Positions 9,922 through 18,170 are shown, numbered from the stretch's first letter. The stretch is DNA of 64,000 bases from Streptomyces bacillaris (GCF_003268675.1 NZ_CP029378.1:3472001-3536000); one strand, 5' to 3'. A program made the numbers and translations. The notes: a model not told the origin generated them from the letters alone.

Positions 9922-10128
9922 TCAGCCGACGGCGAGCTTGACCATGTCTGCCTGGGGCCCCTTCTGGCCCTGCGAGATCTCGAATTCAACTCGCTGACCC
10001 TCTTCGAGGGTGCGGTACCCGTCCATCTGGATCGCGCTGTAGTGGACGAAAACATCCGCACCACCGTCGACCGCGATGAAGCCGTACCCCTTCTCCGCGT
10101 TGAACCACTTGACGGTGCCCTGAGCCAT
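9922..10128 (-). CDS. Cold-shock protein (CspA family)
   Basis: The 68-residue single cold-shock domain carries the RNA-binding motifs KGYGFI (residues 13-18, RNP1) and VFVHY (26-30, RNP2). It begins [10 protein letters not shown], the usual family start. It binds single-stranded nucleic acid and acts as an RNA chaperone in the cytosol. A long upstream region (10129-10330) probably holds its promoter and 5' UTR. It has its own strong terminator, so it is monocistronic. Confidence 0.95.
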   Translation of the reverse strand: MAQGTVKWFNAEKGYGFIAVDGGADVFVHYSAIQMDGYRTLEEGQRVEFEISQGQKGPQADMVKLAVG

Positions 10129-10486
10129 GCCTAACTCCCCTATAACTGGCCCTTGCACGGGACCGCACTTCGCGGCCCCGGGTCGGAACTCACCCTCCGA
10201 CAGGAGAGGGTGCGCAGCGCCGCAGCGCGTCGACCGCGGCCGAATGTATCCGCCCAACTGCCCTCTGCAACAGGTCAATCGGACGAGAATTCTGGGCACG
10301 GCCGAACGCCCGAATATGCGGGATTGCTGAAATTTACGGGCAAGTCGGGCCAGGCAAAGGCCACTTATGCCTCAAGGGGTTCACGCACTTTGGCTGCTTC
10401 TTATCGGGTCCGGGCGCATTCTCATATGCGGGCGGCGCGTGCAGCGGAGGGGGTTTCCCCAACTGTACCGTGCTCAACCATGCAGA
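10129..10486. other. Intergenic region with promoter/5' UTR of the cold-shock gene
   Basis: No coding frame is convincing. The 10240-10400 part is AT-richer than its surroundings and is the likely promoter of the minus-strand cold-shock gene. A thermosensing 5' UTR is possible by analogy with other csp genes, but no specific motif was recognised. Confidence 0.4.
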
Positions 10487-10522
10487 ATTGCCCCCTCCTC
10501 CCCGAGGGGTGGAGGGGGCAAT
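10487..10522 (-). terminator. Hairpin terminator after the sulfur-carrier gene
   Basis: Perfect 12-base arms ATTGCCCCCTCC and GGAGGGGGCAAT enclose a T/T mismatch and an inner CCCC-GA-GGGG stem. It lies 17 bases beyond the stop of the minus-strand gene ending at 10540. Confidence 0.85.
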
Positions 10523-10539
10523 GGTGTTCGTACGGGTGT

Positions 10540-10818
10540 TCAGCAGCCGCCGGCCACGGCGGGGATGATCGAGATACCGGCGCCGTCCGGCGTGGCCGCG
10601 TCCAGGCCGCCCTCGAAGCGCACGTCGTCGTCGTTGACGTACACGTTCACGAAGCGGCGCAGCTTGCCCCGGTCGTCCAGGACGCGGGCGGCGATGCCCG
10701 GGTGGTCCTTCTCCAGGGACTCGATGACCTCGGCGAGCGTGGCGCCCTCGGCCGGGACCTCGGCCTGGCCGCCGGTGTAGGTGCGGAGGATGGTGGGGAT
10801 GCGGACCTTGACGCTCAT
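10540..10818 (-). CDS. ThiS/MoaD-family sulfur carrier protein ending GGC
   Basis: The 92-residue ubiquitin-fold protein has the family pattern (FVNVYVNDDDVRF, then GISIIPAVAGG). Carriers of this type accept sulfur as a C-terminal Gly-Gly thiocarboxylate. Here a cysteine follows the di-glycine (AGGC), so it must be trimmed, for example by a JAMM/Mec+-type protease, before activation, as known for QbsE and CysO-type carriers. No such protease or activating enzyme is in the window. It is the second gene of an operon 53 bases behind the threonine-synthase-like enzyme, beneath a SAM riboswitch, which points to methionine/homocysteine sulfur delivery rather than molybdopterin or thiamin. The ATG at 10818 has AAAGG 9 bases upstream. 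Confidence 0.9.
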   Translation of the reverse strand: MSVKVRIPTILRTYTGGQAEVPAEGATLAEVIESLEKDHPGIAARVLDDRGKLRRFVNVYVNDDDVRFEGGLDAATPDGAGISIIPAVAGGC

Positions 10819-10871
10819 GACGGAGGCCTTTCTGACTGCTGCGGTCGGGGCGATCGGGGCGATCGGGATGA

Positions 10872-12167
10872 TCAGGCGGCGGCGAGGCCCGCGGCGCGGA
10901 ACGCGTCCAGGCTCGGCTTGATGGTGGCCGTCGCCTGCGAGGTCGCGGAGACCGCGTCGAGCGTCTTGAGCCCGTCACCGGTGTTCAGGACGACGGTGGT
11001 GAGCGCCGGGTCGATCACCCCGGCCTCGATCAGCTTCTTCGTCACGCCGACCGTCACACCGCCCGCCGTCTCACCGAAGATGCCCTCGGTGCGCGCCAGC
11101 AGCTTGATCGCGTCGACGACCTGCTCGTCGTTGACGTCCTCCACCGCGCCGCCCGTGCGGCGGGCGATGTCCAGGACGTACGGGCCGTCCGCCGGGTTGC
11201 CGATGGCCAGGGACTTGGCGATGGTGTTCGGCTTCTGGGGCCGTACGACGTCGTGCCCGGCCTTGAAGGCGGCGGAGACCGGGGAGCAGCCCTCGGCCTG
11301 GGCGCCGAAGATCTTGTACGGCCGGTCCTCGACCAGGCCGAGCCTGATCAGCTCCTGGAACCCCTTGTCGATCTTCGTCAGCTGGGAGCCGGACGCGATC
11401 GGGATGACGATCTGGTCGGGCAGCCGCCAGCCGAGCTGCTCGCAGATCTCGAACGCCAGGGTCTTGGAGCCCTCGCCGTAGTACGGCCGCAGGTTGACGT
11501 TGACGAAGCCCCAGCCCTCGCCGAGCGGGTCCCCGATCAGCTCGGAGCAGAAGCGGTTCACGTCGTCGTAGTTGCCCTCGATGCCGACCAGCTCACCGCC
11601 GTACACCGCGGCCATGACGACCTTGCCCTGCTCCAGGTCGTGCGGGATGAAGACGCAGGAGCGCAGTCCGGCGCGGGCGGCGGCGGCGCCGACGGCACCG
11701 GCCAGGTTGCCCGTGGAGGAGCAGGAGAGGGTGGTGAAACCGAAGGCTCGGGCGGCCTCGACGGCGATCGCGACGACGCGGTCCTTGAAGGAGTGCGTCG
11801 GGTTGCCGGAGTCGTCCTTGACGTACAGACCGCCGGTGACGCCCAGCTCGCGGGCGAGGTTGTCGGCCTTGACCAGCTTGGTGAAGCCGGGGTTCAGGTT
11901 GGGCTTGTCGGCCACGTCGGCGGGGACCGGCAGCAGTGGGGCGTAGCGCCAGATGTTGTCGGGACCGGCCTCGATGCGCTTGCGCAGCGCCTCCGGGTCA
12001 CCGGCCGGCAGGTCGTACGCCACTTCCAGCGGCCCGAAACAGGACGCACAGGCGAACAGGGGGCCGAGGTCGAAACGCTCGCCGCACTCGCGGCAGGAAA
12101 GCGCCACGGCGGGACCGAGGTCCACGGAAGCGGTGGTGGCATTACCTGCGATGGTCTGAACAGCCAT
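10872..12167 (-). CDS. Threonine-synthase-like PLP enzyme, probable O-phosphohomoserine-dependent homocysteine synthase
   Basis: The 431-residue fold-type II PLP protein would be annotated threonine synthase (thrC). An N-terminal CREC/CASC zinc-ribbon-like segment is followed by the PLP lysine in SFKDR (about residue 129) and the phosphate-cradle GNLAGA motif. Threonine synthase acts on O-phosphohomoserine. Two context facts argue that this copy makes homocysteine from that substrate using sulfur from the adjacent carrier protein: the SAM riboswitch in its leader and the co-transcribed ThiS/MoaD-like protein. Streptomyces normally has a separate hom-thrC-thrB locus elsewhere. I recall a recent report of such a MetM/MetO route in Streptomyces but could not check it. 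Start ATG 12167. Confidence 0.88.
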   Translation of the reverse strand: MAVQTIAGNATTASVDLGPAVALSCRECGERFDLGPLFACASCFGPLEVAYDLPAGDPEALRKRIEAGPDNIWRYAPLLPVPADVADKPNLNPGFTKLVKADNLARELGVTGGLYVKDDSGNPTHSFKDRVVAIAVEAARAFGFTTLSCSSTGNLAGAVGAAAARAGLRSCVFIPHDLEQGKVVMAAVYGGELVGIEGNYDDVNRFCSELIGDPLGEGWGFVNVNLRPYYGEGSKTLAFEICEQLGWRLPDQIVIPIASGSQLTKIDKGFQELIRLGLVEDRPYKIFGAQAEGCSPVSAAFKAGHDVVRPQKPNTIAKSLAIGNPADGPYVLDIARRTGGAVEDVNDEQVVDAIKLLARTEGIFGETAGGVTVGVTKKLIEAGVIDPALTTVVLNTGDGLKTLDAVSATSQATATIKPSLDAFRAAGLAAA

Positions 12168-12187
12168 GATGGCGGAGGCCCTTTCTC

Positions 12188-12311
12188 CTCATCTTCCTCG
12201 CAGCGCATTTCGCCGCAAGACGGAATTGGCACCTTCCCCACCGTGACCTCGCGGTCGGCAGGAGGGTTGCCGGGACTTCAACGGGCCGTTCCCTCAGTCC
12301 CTCTGGATGAG
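12188..12311 (-). promoter_or_regulatory. SAM riboswitch (SAM-I/SAM-IV clan) in the leader of the thrC-like operon
   Basis: On the minus strand the S-box core is clear: AGAGGGACTGAGGGA, GGCCCGTTGAAGTCCC and GGCAACC (12265-12305), then GGTGCCAATTCC (12223-12234). Helix P1 can form between CTCATC (12306-12311) and GATGAG (12188-12193). An extra hairpin candidate lies between the GGTGCCAATTCC segment and the 3' P1 strand, which favours the SAM-IV layout. The 3' P1 strand merges into the ribosome-binding purine tract (GAGGAGAAAGGG) about 20 bases before the ATG, so SAM would block translation initiation. I see no strong intrinsic terminator. Confidence 0.88.
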
Positions 12312-12439
12312 CTCTGTGGCACCGGATCTTCGATCCAGGCGTTTGTGTGACGACGGACCCCGACATGCGACGGTCGTCCGCGTTGTTCAAGACTGTAACC
12401 GAAGGACGGGACGGTTGAGATAGTCGTCCGAACGGCGAG

Positions 12440-13417
12440 ATGGATCACACACAGGGAGTTCAGACCGTGCTCGAAGAGGTGGAACGCTGGCTGACCAGGC
12501 GGTCCTGGTCGTCCGCCGACCGCCCGCTGGACCGGCTCCTCGACGCCCGGACCGCCGAACCGCACCGCACCTCGGTGAGTGTGGTGCTGCCCGCGCTGAA
12601 CGAGGAGGCCACGGTCGGTGCGATCGTGGCGACGATCCGGCGGGAGCTGATGGAGAAGGTCCGGCTGGTGGACGAGCTGGTGGTGATCGACTCCGGTTCG
12701 ACCGACGCCACCGCCGCCGTCGCCCGGGAGGCGGGCGCCCGGGTGGTCCACCGGGACGCGATCCTGCCCCGGATACCGGCCGTGCCGGGCAAGGGCGAGG
12801 TCCTCTGGCGGTCGCTCCTGGTGACCAGCGGGGAGATCGTCTGCTTCGTCGACGCGGACCTCAAGGACTTCTCGGCGGACTTCGTCTCGGGGACGGTCGG
12901 GCCGCTGCTGACCGATCCGGCGGTGCACTTCGTCAAGGCGATGTACGACCGTCCGCTCGGCGACACCGCAGGTCAGGGCGGTCGCGTCACCGAGCTGGTG
13001 GCCCGCCCACTGCTCAATCTGCACTGGCCGCAGCTGGCCGGGTTCGTGCAGCCGCTGGGCGGCGAGTACGCGGTGCGGCGCTCGCTGCTGGAGCGGCTGC
13101 CCTTCCCGGTCGGTTACGGAGTGGAGCTGGGGCTCCTGGTCGACGCGCTGCACACCGTGGGCCTCGACGCGCTGGGCCAGGTCGACGTGGGGGTGCGGCG
13201 CCACCGCCACCAGGACGGGCAGGCGCTGGGCCGGATGGCTGCGGCGATCTACCGCACGGCCCAGCTCCGGCTCTCCCGGGGCCATCTGGTGCGGCCCGCG
13301 CTGACGCAGTTCGAGCGGGGCGCGGAGGGGTTCGTACCGCGCACCCATGCGGTGGACACGGAGGAGCGGCCGCCGATGCGGGAGATCGCGGAGTACGCGG
13401 AGCGGTGGGCGGCGTGA
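12440..13417 (+). CDS. gpgS: Glucosyl-3-phosphoglycerate synthase
   Basis: The 325-residue GT-A fold glycosyltransferase has VVLPALNEEATV (residues about 48-59), VVIDSGSTD, the metal-binding DAD in CFVDADLKDF and the GGEYAVRRSLL acceptor region typical of GpgS. It transfers glucose from an NDP-glucose to 3-phosphoglycerate, the first step to glucosylglycerate, a compatible solute. Two starts are possible: ATG 12440, with little ribosome-binding signal, and GTG 12467, preceded by GGGAG 8 bases upstream; the latter may be real. The gene is divergent from the SAM-controlled operon and precedes otsA, consistent with osmolyte metabolism. The product call rests on family resemblance. Confidence 0.85.
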   Translation: MDHTQGVQTVLEEVERWLTRRSWSSADRPLDRLLDARTAEPHRTSVSVVLPALNEEATVGAIVATIRRELMEKVRLVDELVVIDSGSTDATAAVAREAGARVVHRDAILPRIPAVPGKGEVLWRSLLVTSGEIVCFVDADLKDFSADFVSGTVGPLLTDPAVHFVKAMYDRPLGDTAGQGGRVTELVARPLLNLHWPQLAGFVQPLGGEYAVRRSLLERLPFPVGYGVELGLLVDALHTVGLDALGQVDVGVRRHRHQDGQALGRMAAAIYRTAQLRLSRGHLVRPALTQFERGAEGFVPRTHAVDTEERPPMREIAEYAERWAA

Positions 13418-13566
13418 GGCGCGCGCGGGGCTTCGGCAGCCCTGAGGCGTGCGCGGGCGAGGCGGCCGGCGTGAGGCGTGCGCGGGCGCGGTGGGCGGCG
13501 CGGTGCCGGTGACCGATCCTCCGGACGCGCGTTTGGCGGCTTCCCTCACGGGCTAGGTTCCGCTAC

Positions 13567-14955
13567 ATGGTCACCGAGCATGCCGAAGCCACCGCCCAGG
13601 TCCTCGTCGCGTCCAACCGCGGCCCCATCACGTACACGCTCGGCGAGGACGGAACGCTCGACGCCAAGCGCGGCGGCGGGGGTCTCGTCTCCGGGCTGAG
13701 CGCCGTCGACGACAAGCTGTGGGTCTGTGCGGCCCTCGGGGACGGCGACCGCGAGGCGGTGCGACGCGGGGTCGGTGAGCCGGGCGTACGGATGCTGGAC
13801 ATCGACGCCGAGGTCCACGCCGACGCGTACAACGGCATCGCCAACTCCGTGCTGTGGTTCGTCCACCACCTGCTGTACCAGACCCCCGTGGAGCCGGTCT
13901 TCGACGCGGAGTTCCGGCGGCAGTGGGCCTCCTACGAGACGTACAACCGGGCCTTCGCCCAGGCCCTCGCGGAGGAGGCGGGGGAAGGCGCCTCGGTCCT
14001 CGTCCAGGACTACCACCTGGCCCTGGTCCCCGGGATGCTCCGCGAGCTGCGCCCGGATCTGCGGATCGGCCACTTCTCGCACACCCCGTGGGCGCCGGTG
14101 GACTACTTCCGGCTGCTGCCCGACGACATCGGTGAGCAGTTGCTGCGGGGCATCCTCGGCGCGGACCGGGCCGCGTTCCTGACCCGGCGGTGGGCGGACG
14201 CGTTCATCGGCTGCTGTACGGAGATCCTCGGCGGGACGGGCCGGACCCGGATCGGGGTGCACGGGCTGGGGGCGGACGCGGACTTCCTGCGCCGACGCTC
14301 GCGCGAGGCGGACGTGGACGAGCGGATGGCGGCGCTGCGGGAGCAGGTGGGCGAGAACCGGAAGACGATCGTGCGGGTGGACCGCACGGAGCTGTCCAAG
14401 AACATCGTGCGCGGCCTGCACGCCTACCGGGCCCTGCTGGAGGCCCACCCGGAGTGGCGCGAACACGTGGTCCATGTGGCCTTCGCCTACCCCTCCCGCC
14501 AGGACCTCGCGGTCTACCGGGACTACACGGCGGCGGTGCAGTCGCTGGCCACGGAGATCAACGGGGCTTACGGGACCGAGAGTTGGACGCCTGTCGTCCT
14601 CCACGTGAAGGACGACTTCGCCCGCTCGCTCGCCGCGTACCGGCTGGCGGACGTGGCCCTGGTCAACCCGATCCGCGACGGCATGAACCTGGTCGCCAAG
14701 GAGGTCCCCGTCGTCTCCGACCACGGCTGCGCGCTGGTGCTGTCACGGGAGGCGGGGGCGTACGAGGAACTGGGCGAGGACGCGATCGTGGTGAACCCGT
14801 ACGACGTGACGGGCACGGCGGAGGCGCTCCACGAGGCCCTGTCGATGGGCGCCGAGGAGCGGACGGGCCGCACGAAGCGGCTGGCGGAGGCGGCGACGGC
14901 GCTCCCGCCGCAGCGGTGGTTCCTGGATCAGCTGGAGGCGCTGCGGCAGGAGTGA
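13567..14955 (+). CDS. otsA: Trehalose-6-phosphate synthase
   Basis: The 462-residue GT20 protein contains ASNRGPITY near the N-terminus, a GGGGLVSGL loop, LVQDYHLALVPGML and GHFSHTPWAP (acceptor and donor site motifs), RVDRTELSKNIVRGL, and LVNPIRDGMNLVAKE near the C-terminus. It joins UDP- or GDP-glucose with glucose 6-phosphate. The motif order and length match OtsA. The gene is convergent with otsB, which dephosphorylates the product. The start ATG is followed directly by VTEHAEATAQVLVASNRGP; upstream sequence shows no better start. Confidence 0.95.
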   Translation: MVTEHAEATAQVLVASNRGPITYTLGEDGTLDAKRGGGGLVSGLSAVDDKLWVCAALGDGDREAVRRGVGEPGVRMLDIDAEVHADAYNGIANSVLWFVHHLLYQTPVEPVFDAEFRRQWASYETYNRAFAQALAEEAGEGASVLVQDYHLALVPGMLRELRPDLRIGHFSHTPWAPVDYFRLLPDDIGEQLLRGILGADRAAFLTRRWADAFIGCCTEILGGTGRTRIGVHGLGADADFLRRRSREADVDERMAALREQVGENRKTIVRVDRTELSKNIVRGLHAYRALLEAHPEWREHVVHVAFAYPSRQDLAVYRDYTAAVQSLATEINGAYGTESWTPVVLHVKDDFARSLAAYRLADVALVNPIRDGMNLVAKEVPVVSDHGCALVLSREAGAYEELGEDAIVVNPYDVTGTAEALHEALSMGAEERTGRTKRLAEAATALPPQRWFLDQLEALRQE

Positions 14956-15036
14956 GGGGAGCCGCTTACGGCGCTCCCGGCACTTCCGGTACGACTACGG
15001 CTCAGAGGCGGCCGGCCAGGTCTGTGCAAGTACGAC

Positions 15037-15888
15037 TCAGAGGCGGTCGGCCAGCGCTGCCAGGAACTCCACCACGGCGGCCGGCCCCGGCACCAACAGG
15101 TCGGCGCGCTCGGCCAGTTCGGGCACCTCGGCGCTGCCGCTGCACACCAGCAGCCCCGGGATTCCTTCCGTGCCCGCGCCGCGCAGCTTCTCCACGGTGG
15201 CGAAGGCGGCGAGGTCCCCGAGGTCGTCGCCCGCGTACAGCACGGAGGTGGCGCCCACCTCCCGTACGTACTCCGCGAGCGCGACGCCCTTGTCCATGCC
15301 CGGCGGGCGCAACTCCAGCACCTGGCGGCCCGGTTCGAGGATCAGCCCGTGGCGGGCGGCCAGCTCGCCGAGAGGGCCGCGCAGGGTCTCGAAGGCCGCC
15401 TGCGGGTCGTCGGCGCGGCGGGTGTGGACGGCGACGGCCTGGCCCTTCTCCTCGATCCAGGTGCCGTGCCAGGCGCCGAACTCGTGCAGTACGCCGGGGA
15501 GTTCGGCCCGCGCCTCGGCCACGCCGGCGTGCGGGGCGGGGGCGTTCACGGTGCCGGTGGCGGCGTCCCAGCGCTCGGCGCCGTAGTGGCCGAGGACGAC
15601 GAGGTGGTCCAGACCGGTGACGCCCGCGAAGCCGCCGTACCGTACGGCCACGCCCGCGGGGCGGCCGGTGATCACGGCGATCGAGGCGACCTTCGGGGCG
15701 AGCGCGGCGAGCGCCTCGGCGGCGCCGGGGTGGGCGCGGGCCTGCTCGGGGTCGGGGACGATGTCGGCGAGCGTGCCGTCGAAGTCGAGAGCGACGACCG
15801 CGCGGTCGGGCCGCTGGAGGATGGCCTCCAGGCCCTCCCGGCCGGCCGGGGTGGTCGGGGTCGGCAGATGTACGGAGTGGCTGCCCAT
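15037..15888 (-). CDS. otsB: Trehalose-6-phosphate phosphatase
   Basis: The 283-residue HAD phosphatase has the catalytic DFDGTLADIVPDP (nucleophile and acid/base aspartates), VITGRPAG (motif II), a family lysine region MDKGVALAEYV and YAGDDLGDLAAF (motif IV). It hydrolyses trehalose 6-phosphate to trehalose. ATG 15888 is chosen because the protein then begins MGSHSVHLPTPTTPAGREG; upstream in-frame sequence belongs to an intergenic repeat. A short near-copy of its last seven codons, with its own stop, lies just beyond it at 15002-15021, suggesting a small tandem duplication at the 3' end. It faces otsA. Confidence 0.94.
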   Translation of the reverse strand: MGSHSVHLPTPTTPAGREGLEAILQRPDRAVVALDFDGTLADIVPDPEQARAHPGAAEALAALAPKVASIAVITGRPAGVAVRYGGFAGVTGLDHLVVLGHYGAERWDAATGTVNAPAPHAGVAEARAELPGVLHEFGAWHGTWIEEKGQAVAVHTRRADDPQAAFETLRGPLGELAARHGLILEPGRQVLELRPPGMDKGVALAEYVREVGATSVLYAGDDLGDLAAFATVEKLRGAGTEGIPGLLVCSGSAEVPELAERADLLVPGPAAVVEFLAALADRL

Positions 15889-15912
15889 GGGGTGAGCGTA
15901 GCAATCCGCCCC

Positions 15913-16070
15913 CTCCGGCGATTGAGGAGCGGAGGTTCGGGGGCAGCGCCCTGGACCTACCGGGGCTCCGCCCCGCACCCCGCTCCTCAATCGCCGGAGA
16001 GGCTTGAATTGCGCCCCGCAGCCGAAAGCCGACGGGGCAAAATCCAGCCCCTCCGGCGTTTGAGGAGCGG
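15913..16070. repeat. Intergenic inverted/direct repeat family
   Basis: A 20-base unit (CTCCGGCGATTGAGGAGCGG) at 15913-15932 has a perfect inverted copy at 15980-15999 and a direct copy with one change at 16051-16070. Units of this kind recur between genes in many Streptomyces genomes. The inverted pair can fold as a hairpin between otsB and the DUF3263 gene. Confidence 0.85.
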
Positions 16071-16099
16071 GGGCGCGGGGGCAGCGCCCCCGAGGGCCG

Positions 16100-16411
16100 T
16101 CACCGTCTCCCCCGGCGCTCCTCCTTCAGGCGGCGGAGGCGGTTCACCGTGACCGGGTCCTCCCGTAGCGCCCGCTCGTCCTCGATCAGCGCGTTGAGGA
16201 GCTGGAAGTACCGCACCGGGGACATCCCCAGCTCCTCCCGGATCGCCCGCTCCTTCGCCCCGGGCCCCGCCCACGACCTCCGCTCCAGCGCGAGCACCGC
16301 CCGCGCCCGGGCGGACAGCTCGGCGGAAGCGGACGGCAGGGGCTCGGAGCCGGAGCCGGGCTCGGCACCGGAGACGGAGTCGGCGCCGGGCTCGGAGTCG
16401 GAGGTGGTCAT
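16100..16411 (-). CDS. DUF3263 protein, small helix-turn-helix-like
   Basis: The 103-residue protein has an acidic, Ser/Glu/Pro-rich N-terminal third. A DUF3263 domain (about residues 30-95) follows with the family pattern LALERRSWAGPGAKERAIREELGM and SPVRYFQLLNALIEDERAL. The domain is common in actinobacteria, looks like a small DNA-binding helical module, and has no established function that I know of. The gene follows the solute-binding protein gene on the same strand with a 70-base gap. Confidence 0.85.
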   Translation of the reverse strand: MTTSDSEPGADSVSGAEPGSGSEPLPSASAELSARARAVLALERRSWAGPGAKERAIREELGMSPVRYFQLLNALIEDERALREDPVTVNRLRRLKEERRGRR

Positions 16412-16481
16412 ACGGCCAACCTAGCCGCGACCACCCACACCGCGCCCCGCCCCCGGCTCTGCCCCCGGCACCCGCGCCCCG

Positions 16482-17759
16482 CTACTCCGCGCTCTCCGCC
16501 CGCGTCGCCTCGGCCGCTATCGAGCCGAGCACCCGCTCCGGGCTGCCGCCGGGGGCGACCGCCTCGCCGATGTTCTTCTTGACCGACTCGCTCACCGTCG
16601 CCCAGGACGTCTTGCCGAAGGGGGGCAGCTGGGAGTTGGGCAGCGCGGCCAGGAACTCGCGCAGCTTCACGTGCTTGTTGTCGGTCTCCATCTCGGCGGA
16701 GGCGCTGCCGGTCACCGGGAGCAGGTCGTACTCGTCGGCGAAGGCGAGCACGTTCTCGTCGGAGTAGGCGTAGTCGAAGAACTTGCCGATCGCCTGGCGG
16801 TTGCCGTTCTGCTTGAAGCCCATCATCCAGTCGGCGACGCCCATCGACCCCTTGGTCGGGCCCTCGGCGCCGGGCAGCGGCACCATGCCGACCTTGACGC
16901 CCTTGGCCTCGGCCTCCTCCATCAGCGTGGGGTGGCCGTTGAGCATGCCGACCTCGCCCTTGGTGAACGCCTCGAAGGCCTTCGCCCGGTCCAGCTTGCC
17001 CGGGGCGACCGGGCCGGTGAGGCCCTTGCCGACGAGGTTGTCGCGGAGCCAGGTGAACGTGGCGATGTTCTGGGCCGAGTCGATGTCGTACAGGCCGACG
17101 TCGTCGACGTAACCGCCGCTGTTGCTGAGCAGCCACATCATGGTCTCGGCCTGGGCCTCCTCCTGGCCGAGCGGGAGGGCGAAGGGGTACTTCACCCCCT
17201 GGGCCTTGAGCGCGGCGGCCCCGCTCTGGATGTCGTCCCAGGTCTTGGGGGCCTTGAGGCCCGCCTGGTCGAAGAGCTTCTCGTTGTAGAAGAGCAGCCG
17301 GGTGCTGGCGACGAACGGGAGCCCGTACAGCGTGCCGTCGACCTTGCCCGCGTCCGTGAGGGAGGGCAGGAAGTTGGCCTGGGTGCGGATGGAGACCATC
17401 TGGTCGACGCTGTAGAGCTTGTCGGCCTTGGCGAAGTCGGCGTAGGCGCCGATCTGCGCGATGTCGGGGGCCTTGCCCTCCTTGACCATCTCGGCGACCT
17501 TGCGGTCGACGTCCTTCCAGGAGAGGACGTTGACCTCGACCTTGATGCCGGGGTTCGCCTTCTCGAAGCCGGCCACGAGGCCGCTCCAGTACTTCTCGGA
17601 GCTGTTGGCCGCGCTCGTGCCGTAGTCGGCGGCGACCAGCTTCAGGGTGACGTCGCCCGTGCCGCTGTCCTCCCCGCAGCCCGACAACGTTGCCGTCATA
17701 CCCAGCGCGGCAACCACCGCGGTCAGAACCGTAAAGCGCCGCTGCACAGCCTCGCCCAT
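16482..17759 (-). CDS. ABC sugar-transporter substrate-binding lipoprotein
   Basis: The 425-residue family 1 extracellular solute-binding protein has a lipoprotein signal (hydrophobic segment and lipobox TLSGC, cysteine near residue 28). The mature part shows KVEVNVLSWKDVDRKVAEMV and PDIAQIGAYADF, and later PFVASTRLLFYNEKLF, all typical of oligosaccharide-binding proteins. It would capture a sugar outside the membrane. No permease genes adjoin it, so it is an orphan that may share permeases elsewhere and the MsiK ATPase, which is also in this window. Its position beside nagK suggests an aminosugar or chito-oligosaccharide ligand, but this is inference. Confidence 0.88.
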   Translation of the reverse strand: MGEAVQRRFTVLTAVVAALGMTATLSGCGEDSGTGDVTLKLVAADYGTSAANSSEKYWSGLVAGFEKANPGIKVEVNVLSWKDVDRKVAEMVKEGKAPDIAQIGAYADFAKADKLYSVDQMVSIRTQANFLPSLTDAGKVDGTLYGLPFVASTRLLFYNEKLFDQAGLKAPKTWDDIQSGAAALKAQGVKYPFALPLGQEEAQAETMMWLLSNSGGYVDDVGLYDIDSAQNIATFTWLRDNLVGKGLTGPVAPGKLDRAKAFEAFTKGEVGMLNGHPTLMEEAEAKGVKVGMVPLPGAEGPTKGSMGVADWMMGFKQNGNRQAIGKFFDYAYSDENVLAFADEYDLLPVTGSASAEMETDNKHVKLREFLAALPNSQLPPFGKTSWATVSESVKKNIGEAVAPGGSPERVLGSIAAEATRAESAE

Positions 17760-17994
17760 CCTCGTTGATACTCCACCTGGTCACGGACGGTGGCGCGCCG
17801 TCACCGTGCGGGGCCTTCCATGGGCCGGCCGCGGTGCCGCCACCCGTCCTGCCACCGTCCGGGTGAACAGCGATTTTCCCCCACGCCGGAGGGGGAGGTC
17901 TACACCACCGGAGTATCGCTTCGGCAACGTATACGGGCCCCGGAGGCCACAACTGGCTTACGTGGTCTGGCAGTCGGAGCCCCGAACCCGTATC

Positions 17995-18011
17995 TTGGTC
18001 CAGACCATTGG
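17995..18011. promoter_or_regulatory. DasR-like (dre) site
   Basis: The core TGGTCCAGACCA (17996-18007) has perfect 5-base arms around a CA centre and matches the DasR consensus as I recall it (ACTGGTCTAGACCACT) at most positions. It lies in the 410-base region between the divergent solute-binding gene and nagK, so it could serve either. Confidence 0.6.
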
Positions 18012-18126
18012 ACGGGCGGAGCCCTGCCATGGCCGCAACGCGGGTGCCCATTTCGTCGCTTTCCCTCGGAAAACGCCCCGCCTTCCTTCGTTCATCATTT
18101 TGTATGGATGCACAACAAACCACGCT

Positions 18127-18140
18127 AGTGGACTAGACCT
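18127..18140. promoter_or_regulatory. Second DasR-like (dre) site, next to nagK
   Basis: The sequence AGTGGACTAGACCT carries the GTGG/CTAGACC core of the DasR consensus. It ends 31 bases before the nagK start, a position suited to repression by DasR that is relieved by aminosugar phosphates. Confidence 0.65.
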
Positions 18141-18170
18141 TTTAGGGGTCGGCGGGCGAAACTGTCTCCC

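Noticed and set aside
10872-12167. Plain housekeeping threonine synthase
   Set aside because: SAM riboswitch and sulfur-carrier partner do not fit threonine supply; kept only as the family label.
17961-17975. Third DasR-like site (GTGGTCTGGCAGT)
   Set aside because: Too many mismatches to the palindrome.
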